From: Novosphingobium pentaromativorans US6-1
GTDB lineage: Bacteria > Pseudomonadota > Alphaproteobacteria > Sphingomonadales > Sphingomonadaceae
DNA: 64,000 bases
Assembly: GCF_000767465.1 (NCBI RefSeq)
Contig: NZ_CP009292.1
Span: 124,001-188,000 of the forward strand
Direction of reading: 5' to 3'
The position numbers and the translations under genes are program-made. The notes under the pieces were generated by a model, which saw only the letters and a program-made list of their open reading frames with translations, was not told the origin of the DNA and ran no database searches. Shown piece after piece: positions 58,438 to 64,000 of this stretch (position 1 is the stretch's first letter; the number at the start of each line of letters is the position of its first letter).

Positions 58438-59310
58438 TCACTTCTGGTCCGAGCCCCTTGAGGCTGCAAGAGCGCCTTCGCTGGAACTTGCGGATGACTT
58501 TGCCGCCGTTTCCGAAGGGGTCGCAGCCTTGACGAAAAGTTGCCAGGACGAAAGCCCCAGGACGATAGCGAGGAGCGGCCTGAGGAGCCATTCCGGCGCG
58601 CGGGTGGACAGCAGACTGCCGATGATGACGCCTGGAATCGAGCCGACGAGCAAGTTGGTCAGCAGCACGCCGTCGACGTCTCCGATGATCCAGTGTCCGA
58701 CGCCCGCGATCAGGGCGAGCGGCACGGCATGGGCGATGTCCGAGCCGACGATGCGCACCATCGGCAGCCGCGGGTAGAGCATGAGCAGGACGGTTACGCC
58801 GATCGCACCGGCTCCTACCGAGGAGATCGACACGGCGATGCCGATTGCCGCGCCGAGCAGAACGGTTGCCCCGGTGACCCGTGATCCCGGTTCGAGCGGC
58901 CCGCGCTCCTGCGCGAAGCGGGCGAGGCGAGCGCGGAAGATGACTGTGCAGGCGGTGATCGCCAGCAGGACCGCCAGCGAGAACAGGATTATATGTTGGC
59001 TGTGATCGCTGACCTTGCCGAGACGGGCCATGACGGCAAGTGTCAGGATGGTCGCGGGAATGCTGCCATAGGCGAGCCTGCGCACGATCTTCCAGTCCAC
59101 CGTATCGCGCCAGCCATGCACTGTCGTGCCGGTGATCTTGGTGATCGCCGCATAGAGAAGGTCGGTGCCCACTGCCGTCTGTGGGCTGACCCCGAACATG
59201 AGGACAAGCAGCGGCGTCATCAGCGATCCGCCGCCCACGCCGGTCATGCCGACCAGCAGGCCGACGATAAACCCCGCCAAGGCGTGAAGCTGATCCAGTT
59301 GATCCAGCAT
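58438..59310 (-). CDS. TauE/SafE-family membrane transporter
   Basis: A 290-residue membrane protein with the two half-repeats of the sulfite exporter family: ALAGFIVGLLVGMTGVGGGS, LMTPLLVLMFGVSPQTAVGT and, in the second half, IAGVGHWIIGDVDGVLLTNL followed by LVGSIPGVIIGSLLSTR. The start at 59310 follows AAGGGGG; nine codons of open frame precede it. Family members export sulfite, sulfoacetate or other small anions. A persulfide-dioxygenase-like gene 4 kb away makes sulfite export plausible but the link is weak. Confidence 0.88.
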   Translation of the reverse strand: MLDQLDQLHALAGFIVGLLVGMTGVGGGSLMTPLLVLMFGVSPQTAVGTDLLYAAITKITGTTVHGWRDTVDWKIVRRLAYGSIPATILTLAVMARLGKVSDHSQHIILFSLAVLLAITACTVIFRARLARFAQERGPLEPGSRVTGATVLLGAAIGIAVSISSVGAGAIGVTVLLMLYPRLPMVRIVGSDIAHAVPLALIAGVGHWIIGDVDGVLLTNLLVGSIPGVIIGSLLSTRAPEWLLRPLLAIVLGLSSWQLFVKAATPSETAAKSSASSSEGALAASRGSDQK

Positions 59311-59553
59311 GCTCAAAAACCCCCTTCGTCCCGGCACGCGTGCGAATCGCTCAGAGCGTTCGTCCGCCGTCCTTGTTTGGCGGTTTAAACTCTACCAATA
59401 TAATAGACAAATAGACAATCACTTTTATGGTGCGAAGGGCAAGTTTGCCTGAACCGTTCTGGTTGGCAGTTCGAAGCGCAAAGCAAGGTCGGCCCGGCAT
59501 GGATGCGAGGGCAGGACGACCCGCATCCTGTCTGTCTGCGCAAATGGTTGAAC

Positions 59554-59607
59554 GCCAGGTCTCGCCAGAATGCCAGGTCTCGCCAGAACGCCGGGCCTCG
59601 CCAGGAG
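59554..59607. repeat. Three tandem 18-bp repeats
   Basis: GCCAGGTCTCGCCAGAAT, GCCAGGTCTCGCCAGAAC and GCCGGGCCTCGCCAGGAG follow one another exactly. The first two differ at one base. They lie just downstream of the small minus-strand gene at 59616. Confidence 0.85.
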
Positions 59608-59615
59608 GCCGTTGT

Positions 59616-59816
59616 TCAGCTCTTGGGTGTCACCCAGACTTCGACGGGAGTGATGAATTTGCCGGGGGCAGGCTTGCCGACGTGGACGCGGTCGGCCGTG
59701 ACCTGCTCACCGTTTTCGAGGTGGAAAGTGACCCAGGGCTTGGGCATGCGCTCGAACTTCATCTTCTGGATCGCAAGGCCGGTGGTCGAATTCATGATTG
59801 TGGCAATGATACTCAT
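59616..59816 (-). CDS. Small hypothetical protein, 66 residues
   Basis: MSIIATIMNSTTGLAIQKMK continues through FERMPKPWVTFHLENGEQVT and ADRVHVGKPAPGKFITPVEV to a lysine-serine end. Alternating polar and hydrophobic residues suggest a small beta-rich domain. Composition is normal for a protein and unlike the Arg-rich shadow frames around it, which is the main argument that it is real. No family recognised. It stands alone, with the tandem repeats after its stop. Confidence 0.5.
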   Translation of the reverse strand: MSIIATIMNSTTGLAIQKMKFERMPKPWVTFHLENGEQVTADRVHVGKPAPGKFITPVEVWVTPKS

Positions 59817-60003
59817 GCCCGCCCGTTAGCCGCCTCGCGATTGCCGCGTCCAGTCTGGCAGGCGGGTTATCCTGTGCCGGGGAAACGCGCTTGCCCAATC
59901 GCTGCTGCCCTTCCCTTGCGGGAGTTGGCACAGGCGAATTTCTCCGACGCGCCGCTTTGGGTTATGCCATCATCCTGCAAGGCCATAACAAGGAGATAAC
60001 GCG

Positions 60004-61575
60004 ATGAGGCAGGCCGTGCGCCGCATTTCCAGGCTGGTCGCCCTCGTTCTGGTTTGCGCTTCTTTGGGCAATGTGGCGCCACCATCGCCGGCAGACCTCT
60101 ATGGCGACCTCTTCGTCGCGGTGCAGGAGCGTCGTATCTTCGACGATAACAAGACATTCGCCGATGCCGTCCCGCGCAAAGCGCCCGCTGCGATCATGGC
60201 CGACTACCGCGCCGCGCCGCCAAGGGACGATGCGGCGCTGCGCGCTTTTGTGCTCGACCGCTTCGAGGTCCCGGGCGTCAACGATGCCGGGACGGGCGGG
60301 CTGCGCGCGCATATCCGCAAGCTCTGGCCGCATCTGGTGCGCCAGCCGGCCCCTGTGGTCCCCGGGGAATCGCGGATCGCGCTGCCCGCACAATATGTCG
60401 TGCCCGGAGGTCGCTTTCGCGAGATCTATTACTGGGACAGTTACTTCACGATGCTGGGGCTGGCCGCCGACGGCGAACATGCACTGGTGGAATCGATGCT
60501 CGACGATTTCACCAGCCTGATCGAGCGCTTCGGTCATATCCCCAATGGTACGCGTACGTACTATGTAAGCCGTTCGCAGCCGCCATTCTTTGCGCTGATG
60601 CTGGACATCTCGCAGAACCATGACGCGAGAGTGCAGGCGCGCCGGCTCGAGGCGCTGCGCAGCGAATACGCGTTCTGGATGGCAGGCGGTGACTGCGCGC
60701 TTCGCAAGGGCGCATGTCTGCGCGTCGTGCGCATGCCCGATGGCAGTTTGCTCAACCGCTACTGGGACGAGCGCGACACCCCGCGCGACGAATCCTTTGC
60801 GGAGGACCGGGCAAGCGCCAAGGCTGCTGCAAATCGCGCTTCCAGCCAAGTCTATCGCGACTTGCGCGCCGCTGCGGAAAGCGGCTGGGATTTTTCCTCG
60901 CGCTGGCTGGCGGACGGCAGGACGCTCGCAACCATCCGCACGACCGATGTCGTCCCGGTTGACCTCAATGCCTTGCTCTGGGCGATGGAACGGCGCATCG
61001 CCAGGGGCTGCAAGACCTTGGGAGATGCCGGGTGCGCGCGCGACTTCGTAAAGCGCGCGGATCGCCGCAGGGCGGCGGTGGACCGCTTCCTGTGGCAGGC
61101 TGGAGAGGGATGCTACGGCGATTGGCTGATCGGCGAAGCGAGGCCTTCACCTGCGCTTTCGGCCGCAACGCTCTATCCGCTTTTCGTTGGCATGGCGTCT
61201 GCCGAACAGGCAGATGGCGTCGCCGAACTCACCCGTGCGAAGCTGGTGGCGCCGGGCGGACTGAGGACGACGCTGACGCGATCCGGCCAGCAATGGGATG
61301 CCCCCAATGGTTGGGCGCCGCTGCAATGGATAGCGGTAGGCGGCCTGGATTCCAGCGGTCATGCGCAGCTTGCCCGGACGATCGCCGCGCGCTGGATCGC
61401 CACCGTCGCGCGCACTTATGCAGAGACCGGCAAGATGCTGGAGAAATACGACGTGGAAGAACGCCTGCCGGGCGGCGGCGGCGAATATCCGCTGCAGGAT
61501 GGCTTCGGCTGGACCAATGGCGTTACCGGTGCCCTGCTCGATCGCTACCCCGCGCTCGACCGCGAAGCCCCTTAG
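60004..61575 (+). CDS. treA: Periplasmic trehalase (GH37)
   Basis: Hydrolyses trehalose to two glucose molecules. The 523-residue protein begins with a signal peptide (RRISRLVALVLVCASLGN) and shows both GH37 signatures, PGGRFREIYYWDSYFTMLGL and QWDAPNGWAPLQ. The catalytic acid is expected in RTTDVVPVDLNALLW (Asp) and the base Glu in the glycine-rich ERLPGGGGEYPLQDGFGWTN region, all present. AAGGAGATAACGCG precedes the ATG. Its stop overlaps that of the convergent hypothetical gene. Confidence 0.93.
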   Translation: MRQAVRRISRLVALVLVCASLGNVAPPSPADLYGDLFVAVQERRIFDDNKTFADAVPRKAPAAIMADYRAAPPRDDAALRAFVLDRFEVPGVNDAGTGGLRAHIRKLWPHLVRQPAPVVPGESRIALPAQYVVPGGRFREIYYWDSYFTMLGLAADGEHALVESMLDDFTSLIERFGHIPNGTRTYYVSRSQPPFFALMLDISQNHDARVQARRLEALRSEYAFWMAGGDCALRKGACLRVVRMPDGSLLNRYWDERDTPRDESFAEDRASAKAAANRASSQVYRDLRAAAESGWDFSSRWLADGRTLATIRTTDVVPVDLNALLWAMERRIARGCKTLGDAGCARDFVKRADRRRAAVDRFLWQAGEGCYGDWLIGEARPSPALSAATLYPLFVGMASAEQADGVAELTRAKLVAPGGLRTTLTRSGQQWDAPNGWAPLQWIAVGGLDSSGHAQLARTIAARWIATVARTYAETGKMLEKYDVEERLPGGGGEYPLQDGFGWTNGVTGALLDRYPALDREAP

Positions 61576-62183
61576 TCGATGGCTTCATCCCTGTCGGCGG
61601 CGGCTTGCGTCATTACCCGATAGGCACCTTGCATCAGGGCAGTGACTTCATCGTTGCCCAGGACATATTGCGGCTCGTAGCCAAGGCCGACCCGGCCCGT
61701 ATTGCGCCAGAGATCGACGTATAGCCCCTTGTTCGGACCGAACGTCGAGAGCACGTGGCGGGCTAGGCTTGCCGGCCCCGTGCCGGAGTAGGCGATGCGG
61801 AAGATCGAAATGTCGACGACGTAGGGGCCGACCATAGCCCATACGTGCCCGTCCCATTCGGGATTGGACGATGCGAACACACCTGGTCCATCGAAGCGCT
61901 GCCGGTTACCGATGATGGGATCGCCTCCGACCGTCAGCGTTCCCGCGACGAGATAGACCGGCGCGCTCAGACGACCCTCGAGGCTCACGCAAAGGGCGGC
62001 GCTCATCATGGCGGCTCCGCTCGCCTCCGGGGGGAAGACCTTCAGCAGATCGACGGCGCGTGCCGACAAGGCCGTGCGATCGCTTTCGGTCATCCGGTAG
62101 GACTTGAACGCCTTGGCCGCTGGCCAGCCATGATCGACGGAAAGGAGCTTTCCAAGCTCTGCGAGATTTCGGGCAATCGACAT
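61572..62183 (-). CDS. Hypothetical protein with a possible papain/transglutaminase-like site
   Basis: A 203-residue protein starting MSIARNLAEL at 62183. No named family recognised. Three residues stand out in order and spacing: Cys65 in MMSAALCVSLEGR, His113 in EWDGHVWAMVGPY and Asp124 in YVVDISIFRIAY. A Cys, later a His-x-Trp and a Val-Asp ten residues on, is the layout of transglutaminase/papain-like folds. It lacks a signal peptide, so it is cytoplasmic. It converges on the trehalase gene with overlapping stops. Confidence 0.6.
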   Translation of the reverse strand: MSIARNLAELGKLLSVDHGWPAAKAFKSYRMTESDRTALSARAVDLLKVFPPEASGAAMMSAALCVSLEGRLSAPVYLVAGTLTVGGDPIIGNRQRFDGPGVFASSNPEWDGHVWAMVGPYVVDISIFRIAYSGTGPASLARHVLSTFGPNKGLYVDLWRNTGRVGLGYEPQYVLGNDEVTALMQGAYRVMTQAAADRDEAID

Positions 62184-62384
62184 GCGGGCCCCACTAGGCG
62201 CATCGTCAAGGGGATGCCAGAAGGTTCGACGACGCGGACACTTTCGCGTCACCTGCCCGGGGGTAAGGCGCACATTCGTTCTGGCGCGCAGGGCCTGTGA
62301 TGCTATGGGTTGTGGCCTTCACTTCACACCTCACCACAGCCGCTGCGACCGACCTGGCGGAGCGTGCAAGCGAAATGGAATGTC

Positions 62385-62789
62385 ATGAAAACCAAGCACA
62401 GTCTCGAAGCCGCCGACGTCAAGGCGATCCTTGCCGCCGCGGAAGCGGAAGCCGTCAGCAACGGTTGGGCCGTGACCATCGCTGTGGTTGACGAGGGGGG
62501 ACATCTGCTTGGCATGCTGCGCCTTGACGGAGCCTCGGCGAGCACCGCGCACATGGCCCCGGCCAAGGCGCTGACCTCGATCATGGGACGGCGCGAGTCC
62601 GGCTTCTACGAGGAAATGATCTGCAACGGCCGCGTATCGATGCTCTCGGCTCCGGCCATGGGCGCGCTGCTTGAAGGCGGCGTGCCGATTGTCGTCGATG
62701 GCGATTTCGTGGGCGCGGTGGGCGTTTCCGGCGTCAAGTCCGACCAGGATGCGCAGATTGCAAAGGCCGGCATCGCCGCCATCCTCTGA
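62385..62789 (+). CDS. GlcG/HbpS-family haem-binding-like protein
   Basis: A 134-residue protein of the PduO-C/GlcG/HbpS fold: SLEAADVKAILAAAEAEAVS, TIAVVDEGGHLLGMLRLDGA, APAKALTSIMGRRESGFYEE, GGVPIVVDGDFVGAVGVSGV and DQDAQIAKAGI. Start at 62385; the frame runs open upstream to 62310 without similarity. Members bind haem or cobalamin-like cofactors or have unknown roles, often next to catabolic genes. It is divergent from the preceding hypothetical gene and converges on the DUF998 gene 5 bp away. Confidence 0.88.
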   Translation: MKTKHSLEAADVKAILAAAEAEAVSNGWAVTIAVVDEGGHLLGMLRLDGASASTAHMAPAKALTSIMGRRESGFYEEMICNGRVSMLSAPAMGALLEGGVPIVVDGDFVGAVGVSGVKSDQDAQIAKAGIAAIL

Positions 62790-62794
62790 CGCGA

Positions 62795-63541
62795 TCAGGT
62801 CGCGCCGGTTCCGGCCGGCGCGACTTTAGCTACCCTGAAGCTGGCGGCGAGCAGCGTCAGGCCCGTAACGATCTCCCACGCGGTGATCGGGTAGATGCTG
62901 GCTCTTTCCAGGACGCCGTCGGGCAGGATGGGGGTCCTGCCGATACGGTTGACTTCCAGCAGGGCCAAACTCCCCAATCCGAACAGGCCGAGCAGGGTAC
63001 TGGTGCTTCGCCATGCCCGGGGCAGGTCGAGGTGCCGCCCGCCGGGTGCAGCGGCGAGCAGCGCCAGGTTACCGCCCAGGATAGCCATGGCCGCGCCAAG
63101 AACATGATAGTGGTCGGCGCCCGAGGCCAGTTCCCGGCTGCCGCTGTGGACGAGCCCGACAAGGACCGTCCCCGCCGAGTGCATCAAGGCGAGTACCAGA
63201 AATACCGCGGCCCAGGGATTCACCCCGTCCTTCGCTGTGAAGGCAAGCCGAGCGGCGATCACGCTAGCCGCGGCGAACAGCACACCATCGAGGATGAAGC
63301 CTCCCCAGTTCATGAGCCAGGCAAGGCCTGAGCGAAGTACACGGCCGTCGATGACGTCGGCATAGGGCACGCCAAGATCGCTGACGTAATTGCGCGCGTA
63401 GCTGTAGCCGGGGAACGCAGCGGCAGCGACAGTCTCGGCCGACAGGTAGGACAGGCCAGCGATCAGCCAGAGCAGTCCTGCCAGGCGCAAAAGATGCGAT
63501 TCACCGTCCACCGGCGAAGGGTGCCCTGATCCGGCTGCCAA
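62795..63541 (-). CDS. DUF998-type membrane protein
   Basis: A 248-residue protein with six to seven hydrophobic helices: LLRLAGLLWLIAGLSYLSAE, then FPGYSYARNYVSDLGVPYAD, the conserved DUF998 segment, and WAAVFLVLALMHSAGTVLVG. The start is TTG at 63541 with AGAGGCGG upstream; a GTG at 63511 is the alternative. Function unknown in the family. It is divergent from the MBL gene at 63654 and convergent with the GlcG-like gene. Confidence 0.8.
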   Translation of the reverse strand: MAAGSGHPSPVDGESHLLRLAGLLWLIAGLSYLSAETVAAAAFPGYSYARNYVSDLGVPYADVIDGRVLRSGLAWLMNWGGFILDGVLFAAASVIAARLAFTAKDGVNPWAAVFLVLALMHSAGTVLVGLVHSGSRELASGADHYHVLGAAMAILGGNLALLAAAPGGRHLDLPRAWRSTSTLLGLFGLGSLALLEVNRIGRTPILPDGVLERASIYPITAWEIVTGLTLLAASFRVAKVAPAGTGAT

Positions 63542-63653
63542 TGCCAGCCGCCTCTTGGGCCTATCCTTCAGCCTCGAACCGGGTTGGAATATGGTTTATG
63601 CTTGCGCATGGCGGGCAAGCCGCTCTTGCCGCATTGTCACGTGGGGACAGCCG

Positions 63654-64000
63654 ATGCTGATTTTCCGGCAACTGTTCGATCAACAATCCTCGACATACAC
63701 GTACCTGCTCGCAGATCCCGCGAGCCGCGAAAGCGTGCTGATCGATCCCGTGTTCGAGCAGGTGCCTCGAGAGATCGCCCTGATCGAGGAACTGGGGCTG
63801 CGACTGCGCATGTCGCTGGAGACTCACGTTCACGCCGACCACGTGACCGGAGGCTGGCTACTGCGGCAGCGCCTGGGGAGCCGGATCGCCGTATCGGACA
63901 GGTCGGGCGCCGAGGGTGCGGACATCTACTTCGGCGAAGGCGACAAGCTGAAGTTCGGTGGACGGCACCTGACGGTGCTGGCGACGCCGGGCCACACCGG
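63654..64000 (+). CDS. Persulfide-dioxygenase-like MBL-fold protein (cut by the window end)
   Basis: The first 115 residues are visible: MLIFRQLFDQQSSTYTYLLA, SVLIDPVFEQVPREIALIEE, the metal motif ETHVHADHVTGGWLLRQRLG and LTVLATPGHTG. The T-H-x-H-A-D-H-V-T-G-G pattern and the opening F-R-Q-L-F-D-x-x-S-S-T-Y-T-Y are those of ETHE1/SdoA-type glutathione persulfide dioxygenases, which turn persulfide sulfur into sulfite. GGGGA precedes the ATG at 63654. A C-terminal rhodanese or permease fusion cannot be excluded. Confidence 0.85.
   Translation, partial: MLIFRQLFDQQSSTYTYLLADPASRESVLIDPVFEQVPREIALIEELGLRLRMSLETHVHADHVTGGWLLRQRLGSRIAVSDRSGAEGADIYFGEGDKLKFGGRHLTVLATPGHT

Noticed and set aside
59554..59607. 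Short repeats as a possible CRISPR array
   Set aside because: The units abut without spacers and there are only three, so this is a simple tandem repeat. No cas genes are nearby.

Overview
The window looks like chromosome or megaplasmid DNA of a sphingomonad (Novosphingobium/Sphingobium-like alphaproteobacterium). Supporting signs are the two-subunit extradiol dioxygenase LigAB, a LigM/DesA-type tetrahydrofolate-dependent O-demethylase, an UrcA-family protein, a large TonB receptor, and an IS66 element carrying a UPF0149 passenger gene. Nearly all of it is catabolic or accessory DNA. No rRNA, tRNA or CRISPR array was seen.

Region 1 (1-1350) is a graveyard of insertion-sequence remains: a transposase C-terminus, an internally deleted IS110, a frameshifted IS66 tnpA/tnpB and a possible toxin remnant. 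Region 2 (1355-12876) is a nitrogen-substituted-carbon catabolic island: an FMN split-barrel protein and a nitrilase, a divergent AraC regulator, a TonB receptor, an acyl-CoA-dehydrogenase-fold protein with the nitroalkane-oxidase-type catalytic Asp, and an aldehyde dehydrogenase gene cut by a complete 3065-bp IS66 element with an exact 8-bp target duplication. Region 3 (13626-26117) is a complete phenylacetate (paa) pathway: paaK-Z-G on minus, paaH-I-J and paaA-B-C-D-E-F on plus, and the TetR regulator paaR. A shared GACCG-N2-CGGTC-like palindrome lies in both paa promoter regions, and a weaker copy lies in front of the TonB receptor gene. I infer that nitriles or nitroalkanes are converted to acids or aldehydes that feed phenylacetyl-CoA degradation.

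Region 4 (26318-28735) holds an IS3 element nested inside an IS6-family transposase remnant, fused to a second, truncated aldehyde dehydrogenase. Region 5 (28736-45178) is an N-ATPase operon (atpDCQRBEFAG, read on minus) next to a metallo-beta-lactamase/beta-CASP nuclease, a PRPP-synthetase-like protein, a thymidine/AMP phosphorylase, two back-to-back L,D-transpeptidases, a P2-type cation ATPase and a Na+/Ca2+ exchanger-type antiporter. The theme is ion homeostasis and nucleotide turnover.

Region 6 (45575-56963) is a lignin-aromatic and one-carbon module. LigM/DesA-type demethylase, MetF, FolD and PurU together would carry an aryl methoxyl methyl group from 5-methyl-THF to formate, while LigAB opens the demethylated ring. 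FolB, a MetE-like protein, a SnoaL-like protein, an IclR regulator, a cupin and an SDR accompany them. Region 7 (57090-64000) is ordinary accessory DNA: an Amj-family lipid II flippase, a TauE/SafE exporter, a periplasmic trehalase, small hypothetical proteins, a GlcG/HbpS protein, a DUF998 membrane protein and the start of a persulfide-dioxygenase-like MBL protein that runs off the window.
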